Shown here: positions 11,774 through 24,613 of the stretch, in pieces
How the letters are laid out: every line of letters begins with the position of its first letter
Position numbering within the stretch: the first letter of the stretch is position 1
NCBI RefSeq assembly: GCF_024679245.1
Contig: NC_090174.1
Coordinates: forward strand, 49,979,538-50,043,537
Direction of reading: 5' to 3'
DNA from: Pseudorasbora parva
Taxonomy: Eukaryota; Chordata; Actinopteri; Cypriniformes; Gobionidae
Length of the DNA: 64,000 nucleotides
Program-made: the position numbers and the translations under genes
Notes under the pieces: model-generated
What the model was told of the DNA's origin: nothing
Databases searched by the model: none
The model's input: the letters and a program-made list of their open reading frames with translations, nothing else

Positions 11774-12361
11774 AGGTCCCGTTCTTCGCGTGTTTTCGAA
11801 GCTTTGATTATTTTTACAGTGTGCATGTTTTTACAGAGTTCATGTTTCGCGTGTAAAAAAACACAGTATTTTTCACACAATTTACTTATCAGTACACCGC
11901 TCTTTCCTCTGTCCTAAAAACGGCCTGATGATTTCCTTGTTCTATGAAGTCCCTCCTTCAGAAACACGTAACGAGTTCTGATTGGGCCAGCGCTTCCCGT
12001 GTTGTGATTGGACAGCAGCTTAGCGCACTTTGCCCGGAAAGGTCCCGCCTCTTACCATAACGGGGAGATGCAAGTGCTGAATGCGCGCTCTTCTCCACGT
12101 GGGAGAGCAACAAGACCACGCCCCCTATTTTGCGTGTTAGTCAACAAAGGGTTCTAGTGACGTCATTCCTGAAGGAAGTGCAGGGGTGTAGTCCAAACCG
12201 GCCGTTCGCTGGAGGCTTTGAAAGGGAACTTCTGTTAAATAAAATATCTCGCTTGACATTGAACTTTGAGCTTTATAATTTTACAGGTATTATTTATGCT
12301 CTAACAGCAACATTACACACTAACTAAAGTTTGAAAGATGGAATCGCGAAGAACGGGACCT
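11774..12361. mobile_element. TTAA-target MITE, AGGTCCCGTTCTTCGCG ends
   Basis: TTAA at 11770-11773 and 12362-12365 bounds a 588-bp element with long inverted ends AGGTCCCGTTCTTCGCG / CGCGAAGAACGGGACCT. The interior carries two ATTGG (inverted CCAAT) boxes at 11981 and 12007 and a perfect CRE-type TGACGTCA at 12158-12165 in a GC-rich core. I recognise the terminus from teleost genomes. Non-coding: the 65-codon frame at 12130-12327 lacks any domain. Confidence 0.85.
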
Positions 12362-12410
12362 TTAACTCGCACGTCTCGCGGAGATATGCATAATAATTTA
12401 TTCTCACAGA

Positions 12411-12848
12411 GCTGTAATTAATTCAATGTTTATTATAAAACATTCAATTGTTAAATGTTATATAGCAGACGTTAATATAATTTAAGGAGTTTTAAACGAG
12501 TTGGTCTTGTTTACATACAGTGACTAGCCTATATGCTGGAGCAACAACTCGACTGAGCATAAACATAAACACAGAGAGAGAAATCAGTTTGGCGCTTTTA
12601 TTTCCAACATGCTCTCATTCATGGCGTAATAATTCATTTTCATGGACCTGTAATTACTTAGATGTTTATCATATAAATGTTATATAGCAGACATTAATAT
12701 AATTTACGGATTTTTAAACGAATCGGTCTTGTTTACATACGGTGACTAGCCTATGCTGAAGCAACATCTCGGTGAGAGAACGGCTGAATGCGACTGAGAG
12801 AGAAATAAGTTTGGCGCTTTTATTTCCAACATGCTCTCATTCATGGCT
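12411..12848 (+). repeat. two-copy tandem duplication, period about 224-236 bp
   Basis: CTGTAATTA...TTATATAGCAGAC...GTCTTGTTTACATAC...GTGACTAGCCTAT...GGCGCTTTTATTTCC...CATGCTCTCATTCATGG appears in unit 1 (from 12411) and again in unit 2 (from 12647). The final block is at 12591 and 12815. It lies inside the hAT-like relic and may be part of that family's structure. Confidence 0.85.
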
Positions 12849-13002
12849 GTTTTATTTCATTCATGTAAAGTTACGTCTTTATTGTGACATGATGAATTAC
12901 ATGACTGACTCCATCAGTGGGTTCGTTTCTACTTAGTGCCAAGTTTAAACTACATAACTATACATATCATCATCTTAACATCTCAATTGTGCATTACTAG
13001 TA

Positions 13003-13511
13003 TGTTACAGGCCCCTACACTTTCTCTTATGTTCTCTTTCCTGACTGAGGATAGCTGCCAATTGGATGGGGGCGGAGCCTGATTATTCCTAATACCTGAG
13101 GCCTCTGCCTATTTAAGAGCTGCTAGTGAAACTTCAGTTTTTGGGGGGCCTACCTCAGGAAACCTGTTGTTTGTGCCTTTGAAGTTTGTTTTTCTGGTTT
13201 CTTTTGTACAGGATGGTGAGTTTTGTTTGCTTAGTTATATTAGGTTAGAGGGAACACATAGGTAAGGAAGCTGACCCGGAAGATTTGTTTGTGTATTTTC
13301 TTTTGTTTCTCGGGAGTTAGGAAAGCATTAACTCTGAGTTGTAGTTTAGATTAGTTAGCTCCCCAGTCCTTACTTTAAGTTTTGTATGTTTATGTTTGTT
13401 TTTTTAATTTGTTGTAAATAAATTATCTTTTTACTACCATTGCCTTTGCGATGTGGGTTTATACACCTTTCTGAATGGCTCTTATGTTGGTCCCTATTTT
13501 GGGTCGTAGCA
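13003..13511 (+). mobile_element. solo LTR-like unit
   Basis: It runs from TGTTAC to GTAGCA (near-inverse ends starting TG and ending CA). In order it holds CCAAT (13058-13062), a GC box GGGGGCGGAGCC (13068-13079), a TATA-like TATTTAAG (13110-13117), and a polyadenylation signal AATAAA (13417-13422) followed by T-rich DNA. That is the U3-R-U5 order of a retroelement LTR. No second LTR, primer-binding site or gag/pol frame is nearby, so it would be a solo LTR. A matching target duplication was not found, which weakens the boundaries. Confidence 0.5.
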
Positions 13512-13725
13512 TAAATGATGCAGGTTATTTTACCTTTGAACCTGTTGACTCATCTCCCCTCAGACGCAGTCCTTTAACGGCGTGCTTGTATGCAATTCTC
13601 AAAACGTCCACAAGATGGCGCCATTTATCGTGAAATCCGATATTACAAAACCGATACCCAATTATGGGAAAATGCTTAAATATCAGGAAAAATATTGGGA
13701 ATCCGATATATCGGTTGATCACTAA

Positions 13726-15198
13726 TAAGAATCGCAGGACGTTTACGAGCCCTGTGATCGAGAGAATCATTCCGGTTGCCGCTTTTAAAACAATCCCTCC
13801 CTCCTGAACTGACAGGGGAGCTGAAGCTCATTAAATATTCAAATCTTATCCAATCCTAGCCCTGGGCGTTTACTTCCAAGTCTCCAGTGCGGCACACCCA
13901 TCAAATCCCAGCGTTCAGGAGAGAGCCTCAAAACCAGTGTAGAAAATAGCCTATTTCTTATTTGTTAAAGTTATATGATATGTTTTTAAATGTAAAAAAA
14001 CACACAAACGCATTAGTTGACCACAGACAACAATTTTTGTTGAAGTATTTACTGGGTTGTAAGAAAACTGTGCGTGCGGCAAAGGCCTGTGTGCGCGTAC
14101 TGCATTTTTTTTTTTACTGGTCGCTGAGAGTTGAAGAAACAGCCACTTTTTCATCACTGCCACTCACAATGGAAATGGGATGGGACAAATAAAATACCGA
14201 CCGACCACCGCATTCTGCTTGTACAATGTCAACAGATGACAACAAGAAGCAAAATACCGGAACAAAATCATTTAAAACAAGAGCCAGAGCAAATATTTTA
14301 CATTGGATTGACATTTTTAAATAGAAATAAAAATGATTTAGAAACGTGAAATTAGAAGCTAGTAATACTAGTAGTGTTTTCAGCTTTTTCGGGTGTACAT
14401 CATTCCACAAGCATATTGTTTTCTTTTCTATGGAAAATCCAGATATTTGAAAGAGGCGTACATTTACCTTCTAGGAAAGGTCTAGGCCAACATCTTACTA
14501 TCTGCTCTAGAGCAGCTTTGATATAAAAGACAATTGTTTTCAAGAGCCTGTCTCTGCTTTTACAGTAAGCCTTGATTGGGTTGTATAGGTGGAAAGGACC
14601 AGATAAAAGGAGGATCTTGTCTTATCTGTGCTGGCTTGTTTGTTTTCCTCACCCCCGGGACAGAATTGTCAGAGTATGGCTGGGAGACCTTTTTTTCCGC
14701 TTTCAGATCTTTACTTTTGGCCTTTTGTTTCTTGCCGTCTCCTGCAGTTTTAAACAGCCTGTTGGGACGTGTCCTTTACTCCGTTTCATTCTCAAGATCA
14801 CGCATGTTCATTTATGTTCCACTACTGTGGCCAAAATAAGCTGAAGAAGATATCGCTGTGGCTGTCATCCATAATCTTTCATTAGCATCACAGTGGGGAA
14901 TCAAGCTGAACTACACATTCAGTGAGGTTTTCCTGATCAATTCAGGATAAAAGAATGAAGCATATTTGACATTAAAGACGCCTCCAGCCTGTATTGTTAC
15001 TGTATTGTAGTTCTTTTTTTTTATGGTTAAAAAATGTTTTTGATACAGAAAACCCATATGTTCAAAAGTATTTTGCACAATGTAAGTGATATTTTGTGTG
15101 TGTTTACATGACCTGTGGGGTTGATTGTTTTTTTAAAAAATCTTTTATCTGCATCTTTGTGTTATATGACTGTTTATATGAGGTAAATTCAGAGTATA

Positions 15199-15200
<2 letters not shown>
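13726..15200. other. anonymous stretch
   Basis: Overlapping short frames on both strands (13951-14410, 14572-14844) show no domain, no shared phase and no splice pattern. A T-run is at about 14105-14115. Nothing else recognised. Confidence 0.4.

Positions 15201-15235
<35 letters not shown>
15201..15235. repeat. (TG)n microsatellite
   Basis: About 17 TG units. Confidence 0.95.
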
Positions 15236-15236
<1 letters not shown>

Positions 15237-15489
15237 CCACTCCTGTTATATTTAATTACAAGTGTTTACATGACATTAGCACTCACACACTTACATTTAG
15301 AGCTTATCCCTGTGTCATTGTCAATAACTGATACATGTTTCTCCTTAATTTCCTTAAAGAAACCTAAAGACCTAGGGTGACCAGATTTCTCATGGGACGA
15401 GGGGATGGGGATGGACATTCTGAAAGAAAATGGAAAGAGAGTATAAGTGTTTAATGTTTAGTTATTTTGAACATTTTAAAGAGTTTGTA

Positions 15490-15631
<142 letters not shown>

Positions 15632-15639
15632 TGGTTACC

Positions 15640-16167
15640 ATTGTGGTGAAGAGTTGAGCTTGTGTTTAGGTTGTGAGTAGCTGCCGTGCACATACTATTC
15701 CATGATCGCTTGATCGGAAGAGGTTGAACTGATGACCAGCATTTAGACTGAAATGATGTGCTAATTCTCAAACTAAATCATATTGATTTCTATCAAAACT
15801 AATAGCCAGCACAACACTTCATATGCCAAGTGTTACAGCATGCAAGTAGAGATCAAGTAAAAAACGTCATCACTCATCACAGGTATTAGTTACAACTCGT
15901 TGAGAACATCATAGACTTATTTCACACATAGCCACAAGGTCTACACTTCACCATAATGGTAACCTCGAAAATAACATAACTATTTAAAAAAAAAAAAAAA
16001 AACATTAAACAGCACTTAATTTCAACATTTACTCTCCTGATCCATCTCTATGCAAAGCATGGTGGGAACTAGAACTCCACTGTTTCAGTCAATGCAACAG
16101 AAATAAATCATGTAGTCCCAACTTAAATGGCTTATATTAACTTAACATTTTACAAATTTCATTTCAT
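15640..16167. other. anonymous stretch with poly-A
   Basis: A 17-18 base A-run is at about 15985-16002. The piece AAAGCATGGTGGGAACTAGA (16056 on) is distantly like the AGCATGCTGGGAAATA repeat at 28263. No gene. Confidence 0.4.
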
Positions 16168-16183
16168 TTAAAGGGATAGTTCA

Positions 16184-17155
16184 TAGGGGTGTGAACCTAC
16201 ACTGGTCTCACGGTTTTGGTTCAATTACGATTATCATGCTATTGATTTTGATATCACGATGCATTAACGGTTCACTGCCTCGTGTATACAATTTTGTCAG
16301 TCAGTTATATGAACGGAACCTTTCATTTTACTTGCTCAAAGACAACAAGCTTCTTAAATGTATCAAACATCAAACAAAACTCAAGTTTGGGCACAGAAGA
16401 CAACGGGAGCATTTAGAACAAATACACAAAGTTGGTCTGGGTCTCTTTACAATCAAAACTAAAGTCTAAATGCATCTGGTTGTTGAAACCACATATGTAA
16501 AATTTTACTCCTCCCAGCAATGCTAAAAAAAAATAACGAGTGAGAGCGTGTTGTGGGCTATGTCATGTTATAGCCAGATATGGCAGCGCTACCGCAGAAC
16601 GCATCGCCACAGAGCATCTCTTCAATAAGCCAATGCACATACCGCAAATTAAACCGAAAGTAAAGTCGGGGCGGGGGTGCTCAACATGTAATCATCTTCA
16701 TTAAAAGTAAAGAAACGGAATGATCTTACCAGTGTCCATGCTCGTCATATAGCCATCTTTGATTGTGAAATTAGCTGCAGCTCATATCTGTTATTTTGAC
16801 GTGACGTGACATGACTTGACTTGAACATTAAATAGTGCTGGAATTGAAGATCAGATTTATATCCCTTTTGCGGAGACATTTATGTGCCCAAGTGTAAATG
16901 TGAAATCATTTTGATAAATCATAGCTTTGATTTACACACCAGGTTGTTCATAAAAGCCGAAATGTGCCCAGATGTTACCTTTTTAAAGTAGTCAGAGCAT
17001 TTTTTATTACTCTCACTCGCGTCTTGCCTCCCTCTGCTGCACATACGTGACCAATAACATTATACGTGACATCAGTAACATTATAACCGGTTATATCAAA
17101 TCGTCCTCGTCTGTATCACAAAGCATCGAATAATTGATTAATTTCGACACCCCTA
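16184..17155. mobile_element. hAT-superfamily non-autonomous element
   Basis: Inverted ends TAGGGGTGTGAACC and (right end inverted) TAGGGGTGTCGAAAT. It is flanked by an 8-bp target duplication with one mismatch, ATAGTTCA (16176-16183) / ATAGTCCA (17156-17163). The duplicated bases are part of the host MITE's own GATAGTTCACCC terminus, which fixes the insertion point. The 8-bp duplication and TAGGGGTG end fit hAT. Interior frames show no transposase domain, so it is non-autonomous. Confidence 0.85.
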
Positions 17156-17413
17156 ATAGTCCACCCTAAAATGAAAATTTGATGTTTATGTGCTTACCCA
17201 CATGGCATCCAATATGTAGGTGTGTTTGTTTCTTCAGTAGAACACAAATGAAGATTTTTAACTCCAACCGTTGCTCGTATAATGCATGTCAATGGGGTGT
17301 TTTCTTTGAGAGCCACTATGACAGTTAAAAACACATAGACTAGGAATCCATATTAAACCCTGCGGCTCGTGGCGACGCATTGATGTCTTGAGACACAAAA
17401 TGATCGGTTTCTG

Positions 17414-17444
17414 CAAATACTGTTCAGAAACCGAACAGTATTTG
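17414..17444. other. perfect 12-bp hairpin
   Basis: CAAATACTGTTC and GAACAGTATTTG flank the 7-base loop AGAAACC. It lies in the right part of the split MITE. There is no T-run after it, so it is not a terminator-like signal. Confidence 0.85.
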
Positions 17445-17548
17445 TGTTTGTATTTTTACGTCATATCAGACGAATCTCACCTAGTATTCCCAATGCCATT
17501 ACTTCCGTCGAAGAAGGTCAAAAACCCAGCGAGATCATATATACACAC

Positions 17549-17676
<128 letters not shown>

Positions 17677-17729
17677 TCCTCATTAATGCCTGCGCGGATG
17701 GCACGGATCGGTTGAATGAGGCATCTATG

Positions 17730-17734
<5 letters not shown>

Positions 17735-17766
<32 letters not shown>
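17735..17766. repeat. (AT)n microsatellite
   Basis: About 16 AT units next to AATCGCGATGG. Confidence 0.95.
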
Positions 17767-17769
<3 letters not shown>

Positions 17770-18043
17770 CGCGATGGTTTTTTGACCTTACTTGATGGAA
17801 GTAATGGCATTGGGAATACTAGGTGAGATGGTGCAATGCAGAGAACAATGGTGACACCAGAATAAAAGTATTCATGATTCTGAAGCAGAAAATACAGAAT
17901 TATTGAAGATGAATATGCTTGCACTCTTTCATTGACTAGATATATTTAATATGATGAAGGCCACTTTTTACTGGTAACATAAGATATTTGGCATTATCAG
18001 GACCCACGAACCCCCATTGCATAACACATAATATTCAACATTA

Positions 18044-18115
18044 TACAGCTTTGGAAAAAAATAAGAGACCACTTTCTCAATGCTAAGTGGTCTCTTAATT
18101 TTTTCCAGAGCTGTA
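18044..18115. mobile_element. 72-bp TA-flanked palindromic element (Tc1-like terminus pair)
   Basis: TACAGCTTTGGAAAAAA...AAGAGACCACTT and AAGTGGTCTCTTAATTTTTT then CCAGAGCTGTA form a near-perfect palindrome flanked by TA on both sides. The terminus resembles inverted repeats of fish Tc1/mariner-type elements. This is two ends with nothing between. A half copy is at 28160-28207. Confidence 0.75.
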
Positions 18116-20209
18116 TAGTACTTTAATGTAGTGTTTACACTAAAACTCTATAAACTTGATTGTTTTTTTTGTTTTTTTTACACATTAATTAAAATTTTGG
18201 GTGAATTATACACAATACAGATTGTCACTATCCACTTAAGCCCACTTGAGATTGTTTCATTTTTGTATTGCAATATATTGTGATACAGTATGTTATTACA
18301 CCCCTGTTAGGTTAAGTGGTTTAAAAGTATCAGTGTCCATGTGTAAGCAGGGGCAGGTGGGGGTCAAAGGTCTGATCTGGATAGTGTGAACAGCTGACCC
18401 CACTCGACTGTGTGTGTCTAGCTGAGTGTAAGTAGGACAAGAAACAACAGCTAAAGAAATAGACAGGGTCAACAGTCTTGTCCTGTTGTTTTTGCAGTTG
18501 TGATCAGCAAAGTGTTGCTGACAGAACAGTAAAAAGATATTCATATTTCAGATATATTGAAGCGTCCTGCTGTCACTTTACCTCTCTGATGTGAATCCAG
18601 ACACGTTTTAAGGTGCAGCCAGTCATCAATCACAATATGGGCTTGAGTTATGAGATATTGAGTCAATTCGGATAGAGCCAACGTGGAACCATTGGACAAA
18701 CCCTACTGGGACGAACCATACTGGGGTTCATGTCACCATGGCCGACATGAACCCAAACCCATGTAGGGTCCATTAACTCAAGTCCATAATTTGCCTACAT
18801 TGCCCCCCCTAAACAATGGCTGGGAATGAAGATCAAGGCACCAACACTTGAGCAATGACAATTTAGTGATTTTAAAGTGTGTTTTCCATTGTCCGCTGCT
18901 ACGCAGTTTCTTAAACACAAGTCCCCTTTCGTGGCCCTTTCAGCATAAATTGCATTCTATTTATGGTCAGTAAAAGTAGAAAAAGCCCTTTGCAGTGTTC
19001 GTGCTCAAATGCTGGTGTCATATTGAGGTTTAGTGGGAGGGCAGCCTCGGGATAAAAAGTGGAAGCCAAGCGTTTTGTTGTGTTCTGAGTGGAGAAGATG
19101 GAGTATGTTCATTGTCTGTGTGTGCGTGTGCGTGTACGTGTGTGTGCGCATATAACCAGTGTTTAAATCATCATTATGAATGAGGTTATGGATATGGATC
19201 TAGTGTAAAACTCTTATAATTAAACTCAGATATATGTGAGAGGGAGACGGAGACTTGGAAAATGTTCCTCATCGCATGAGAGCTGAACTTGAATCAAACA
19301 AACAAAACACTTAACCACAACCCTGTTTAAATCTTCTGAAAGTAATTAATGGCTTTTAATCTTTCAAAATGTTTTATGCTGCAATAGTTGGTGTCATTTT
19401 TGCAGAGTCTGTTTAATGGTTTTGTTTAGGCCCTGACCCTTGAGGTTTAGGCAAGTCATTGTTTTAAATTATCTACGTGTTGCTTCTATTACATTTTACA
19501 AATTGCTGATAAACCTTGAGTTTTTTATGTTTTTTTTTTTTTTTTTTGTGAAATAATGAAGCCTTACCATTGAACAAAACAACATATTGCTCTTGCTCTG
19601 AACCTCTTTGCTCACAAGTGTGTGACAGCAAAATGGCTGGATGAAAACCCTGTGCTTTTCAGACAGCTTTTGACACTGTCAAGTTGTGTATGCAGGTGTA
19701 TGAGACATTCCTCTGATCCATGAAGAACACATCCACTCATGAATGTCAAGCCTGCAAGGGCAGTGAGCTAGAACGTATGGCCTCTTTACTGCCACCTATC
19801 ATTGCGTCAATCAAAAACGATCCTGTATAGCTCTGGAGATTTTTTGTTGTTGTTGTCATTATTTATGCCAACATTAATTCAGTAAGTGGCTTCCGGAGAG
19901 ATATACAGAATGTCTTAGTGGAGAATTATTGAGAGCTTTGGGCCATTCGGAACTGTCACTTTTGTTTTTATACCTTGGAAATGTAATAAAGTTACATGTT
20001 TTTGATATGTATTGAATGTTGTTGAGTATTCTGCTTGAGTTAAACCCATTATTAATGATTTATGCTGTTGTTTGGTCATTTTCTAAAGGATTGTTCCAGA
20101 AAGGGTGCAGAATTCTATAACATTGAGGCTGTATACTAGACAGTAATTTTTTGTGAGAAAGCTTAACATTTATTTATAATATTTTATTTATTTTTTTAGA
20201 CACCCCTTT
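18116..20209. other. long anonymous stretch
   Basis: GCAATATATTGTGATACAGT ending TTACACCCCTG (about 18270-18306) resembles the right end of a TAGGGGTGT-type hAT element without a matching left end. A poly-T run is at 19530-19547. An irregular GTGTGCGTG tract is at 19120-19150. Otherwise no gene; the moderately GC-balanced part 18840-19120 is a candidate for comparison with other fish. Confidence 0.4.
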
Positions 20210-20368
20210 ACTGTTCAAAATTTAGGGGTTGGTAAGTTTAGTAATGTGTTTTCAAAAAAAGTATTTTATGATCATCAAGGCTACATTTATTTGATAAATA
20301 CAGTTATTATTACAATTTACAATTAAACAATTCTATTTAAATATTTTAATAAAAATGTAAAAAAATAT

Positions 20369-20407
<39 letters not shown>

Positions 20408-20659
20408 CAAAATGTAATTTTATATTATAAGATGTTGGAAAAGCAGTTGTGCTGCTGTATATTTTTGTGGAAAATATTATCCAGTTGTTCAGTATTCTTT
20501 GAATAGAAAGTTCACAGCATTTATTAGACTATATGTATATATTGCAACATTTTCAAAGTTTTTAATAGGCGATCACTTTTGATTAATTATTGCTGAAGTA
20601 TTATTGTCTTTAAAAAAAAAAACAATAATACTGACCCTACATTTTTAACTTTAGTGTAT
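20210..20659 (+). mobile_element. GTTCAAAAGTTTGGGG-type family, copy 2 (both ends)
   Basis: The left end ACTGTTCAAAATTTAGGGGT and the right end ACCCTACATTTTTAACTTTA are degraded inverse repeats. Between them are ATCATCAAGGCTACATTTAT, TTTGATAAATACAG and GCAGTTGTGCTGCTGTATAT in the family order. It includes an (AAT)n tract at 20372-20405. Confidence 0.6.
20372..20405. repeat. (AAT)n microsatellite
   Basis: About 11 AAT units within the dispersed repeat. Confidence 0.95.
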
Positions 20660-20729
20660 AAATATACAACTTTTTTTTTTTTTTAGCATTTATTCCTCTA
20701 TAGTTTCTAACTACAGTGAGGCATTTAAC

Positions 20730-21243
20730 TAGCCTGACAAGCCAGACCCACATCAAGATGTTTGATCTGGAAACTCACCATAGACAGGGCTCAATCCGAG
20801 GGGCGGGATAAACGGTTGTCTTTCAAACTCCCTCTGCACACGATAGGATAGCGCTACAACCAACCAGAGCAACGAAGGTGAAATGGAGCTCGTTAAAAGA
20901 TTAAACATTCGCCGTATCCAGTTGGCTAAACTCTGAACACATCTTCCCTTTTTAAGAATGACTTCAGTGCCGTTCTTTGTTCTTTTCTCAGAGAAAAGCT
21001 TAACCCCAAGTCTTCCAGAGTCGCAGTCAGAGCTGATTCGAAAAAACGCAGTTCGCCAGTTCCTGTGTTTACTAGAAGCACGCAAACGCAACTCGGCCGT
21101 CGTCATTATGGCCCCGCCCACCGATGTGATTGGCCCGGCAAGAGTTTGGCGTTTACAGCTCAGAAGGGTATTGAGAGTTGTTTGACGACACTCGCTGCAA
21201 ATTAGATTTGCTGCTGCTAGGGTGCGTCTAGATTTCTAGGCTA
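20730..21243 (+). mobile_element. TAGCCT...AGGCTA element with 9-bp target duplication, copy 1
   Basis: 514 bp, starting TAGCCTGACAAGCCAGACCC and ending TAGATTTCTAGGCTA. Perfect 9-bp duplication GCATTTAAC at 20721-20729 and 21244-21252. The flanking bases differ on each side, so the length is exactly 9. The terminal inverted repeat is only TAGCCT. The interior is GC-moderate, with TCAGAGAAAAGCTTAACCCC and GGGGCGGGATAAACGG blocks kept in all three copies. Overlapping short frames on both strands differ among copies by frameshifts and are not a gene. A 9-bp duplication points to a Mutator-like or Merlin-like transposase; that is inference. Confidence 0.85.
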
Positions 21244-21256
21244 GCATTTAACAGTA

Positions 21257-21660
21257 GACTGTAAAAAAAAATATTGTTGGATTAACTTAATTAACTAAAG
21301 TAAGTAACCTGGTTGCCTTAATTTAGAGTTTATTGAAATTAAAAATTTGAGTTTATACAATGAAGGAAATTTGTTTAATAAATAGAAACTCAAAATATAA
21401 TTGTTTCTAAACCACATAAAAATGTGATAAATCATGAAAATAGCACAATTAGGCATGTTTTACTGCATCATCACAAATAAAACGCACACAATAACCCAAT
21501 ATGCTTACAAAAACGTAATACTATTTAAATAAATGTTGTCGATTCTAAAAATGTCCATTGTATTAACAATTTTTTTTTATTTTCTTTAATTTTTTATTTC
21601 AATGAACTAAAAATGTTAAGGCTACCAGGTAACTTATTTTTAAAATGATTTTTTACAGTG
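21257..21660 (-). mobile_element. CACTGTAAAAAA-type MITE, copy 2 (inverted)
   Basis: The left reads GACTGTAAAAAAAAATATTG then TAAGTAACCTGGTTG; the right reads AAAATGATTTTTTACAGTG; TA on both sides. It is the inverse of 1234-1549 block for block and abuts the 9-bp-duplication element (5 bp apart). Confidence 0.7.
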
Positions 21661-21662
21661 TA

Positions 21663-23421
21663 TATGTTTTCCAAATCTGAGGTTATAGTTTGTCTTTCTG
21701 TAGTCAATACTTGAATGTAACTACGCCCTTGCTTCATTTAGTATTATCCCCGTCTCCACTCACTCACATGAGCGCAGAGATGCACTCTGTCAACTTTACT
21801 GGTGCTACACAATGGCAAGTGGAAATACTGGTTTATACCAGTGAACTATACAGGGTCATCTACAAAGTAAACAGTAATACGTTTTATGTTTTGCTCTTTA
21901 AAATGTGGAAGACATAATGTAATTAATATGAGTAGCCTTTTGCTTGCGTTATTAAAATGCTAATAATGTGTTGCTAATGTTACACAAACCATGTTCCCGT
22001 TCACCATCTCAGTCTGCCTTCTAAAAACCAGAATCCTTAGAAATGCTTTGAACAACTTAGAACGTCAGTGGAGAAACGCAAGTTCCTCATAACATCCTAA
22101 TACATCATATGAACACCAGCGATTTCAAATCGCGTTTATAATGCTGTCGGTGGTTCACTGGATTTTTAAGGAGAAACTCAGCGATGTTGTTGACTTAAAA
22201 ACATAGACACAACATTACAAATGTAATTTTCACCACCGGTGGTCTTTAAAAAAATATACCCTCTATACTCTATACTTATTTCCTGCCATAGCCACAGCTA
22301 ATAGAATATACAACACTATAATTTTGTGGTCTATTTACAACATAGTTTCTGGTTTGACATCCCACCTCTGAAATTGTTATTCTTGCAGCGAGGAAAAAAA
22401 TCCTCAGATGTTCTGACTAGGTAGTGAATAACACGGCTAATGATTCTTTCCACTTACGTCCTTGTTTAAACTCAAGAGCTGCTTTGTCTTTTTTTTCTGA
22501 AAACCTGATTAAACATCACTGCAGCCTCCCGTGATGCCGTGCAAGAGTTTAACCTGAGGACTAACTGAGGCGTTGGACATAAGTGTTCTTTTGGATACAT
22601 GACAAGGACAGTCATACCCTTAGAGGCCATTCAGGAGTTTCGTTTTGGAACAGCACGGTAACTCTCTGTGGTGTCTGGTTGAGCGCACACTATTTTTAAG
22701 CCTCTCAGAACAGGAGCAAGGTACCGTTTCATTTTAAAATATAGCAGCAGCTAGGCCCTCAGGCGGCGGTCAGCCACGGGACACATTAAACTGCCTACCC
22801 TTAGTCTGCAAGATCTTAATTAACTAGTGTATGTGTGTATATATATAAATAAATACATTTAACAATTACTTTTAATTCTAAATATGTTATCATTGTCTCT
22901 TTCTTTTTCCTGTGGGTCCTTAGTAAGTCTTAAAAAATCCCTAATTTCATTTTTTAATCAAATTGACAAAACATGAAAAGGCTTTAATATGTTACATGGT
23001 AAAGAAAAAAGGTCTTAAATGGGGCCATGAAAAAAACGGAAGCACAATATGGCTTCATATATAGTTTAAACATCTAAAGGTGATGACTGAATGAAATAAA
23101 CGTGAGTACTGCACATTCCAAAGTATAAACTTGGTGCTGTTGAATGTTCGCAGTTGTTCAATGAATACCACACATTTATGCCAAGCGACTGCTTATGATC
23201 TGCTGTTGATGCATTACTATAGTGTTTACTTTTTGGAGTTTATTTCATGACTTCGAAATCATTGGCTTTTGGCGAATTATTTATTCATTTATTTATTTTT
23301 ATTTCTGGCATTGAAATAGGCCATGCATGTGATTTGATTAAACTTTTGAAGTTTTATGAATACATTAAGCCATGTGTAAATACCATGAATACATATGTGC
23401 ATACTAATTCTAAACAATGAA

Positions 23422-23424
<3 letters not shown>
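21663..23424. other. anonymous stretch
   Basis: No gene. Frame 21690-21917 has no domain. The part 22490-22810 is less AT-rich and of mixed composition without repeats; a conserved non-coding element is possible but unsupported. Confidence 0.4.

Positions 23425-23489
<65 letters not shown>
23425..23489. repeat. (AT)n microsatellite
   Basis: About 32 AT units. Confidence 0.97.
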
Positions 23490-24430
<941 letters not shown>

Positions 24431-24613
24431 AAACACAATGACGCTGTGCACTTTATGATCTGGCAAACACATGTTAATGGCTTTTATGCAAAGTTATCTG
24501 TATTTTACACATTGAGTTGCTCAATCTTGCCGTCAGTTTAACCATCAGCTCGTTTTTCATTGAAAGTACCATTTGCCAGTGAACATCCTGTTTGGTGTGA
24601 AATATTCTGCTTA

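Larger units (their letters stand above)
11172..13725 (+). mobile_element. hAT-like relic with ATCGG-rich ends, interrupted
   Basis: The left end reads TTAGTGATATAATATAATCG then GACTGATATTGA, ACCGATACTGATAT and CCGATAACCAATAT. The right end reads CCGATATTACAAAACCGATA then AATCCGATATATCGGTTGAT and CACTAA. The ends are thus imperfect inverse of each other (TTAGTGAT...ATCACTAA), as in the common vertebrate ATCGG-rich hAT-like repeats. An exact 8-bp duplication was not found. Inside lie a TTAA MITE, a tandem duplication and an LTR-like unit, so little or no coding sequence is left. Confidence 0.5.
16172..17472 (+). mobile_element. AGGGATAGTTCAC-type TTAA MITE, copy 2, split by a hAT
   Basis: TTAA (16168-16171) and AGGGATAGTTCA start the element. 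After the 972-bp hAT insertion it resumes with CCACCCTAAAATGAAAATTT, GTGCTTACCCACATGGCATC and GTTTCTTCAGTAGAACACAA, matching copy 1 (3819-4129) in order. The right terminus (ACTATCCCT) was not found. The sequence passes into the fold-back structure at 17473. Confidence 0.7.

Noticed and set aside
17414..17444. Transcription terminator or microRNA hairpin
   Set aside because: The 12-bp stem is too short for a pre-microRNA, no T-run follows, and it is in a repeat.
20753..21185. 122- and 75-codon frames in the 9-bp-duplication element
   Set aside because: The frames are on opposite strands, overlap, and are frameshifted or truncated in the other two copies. They are better explained as shadows of a repeated non-coding element.
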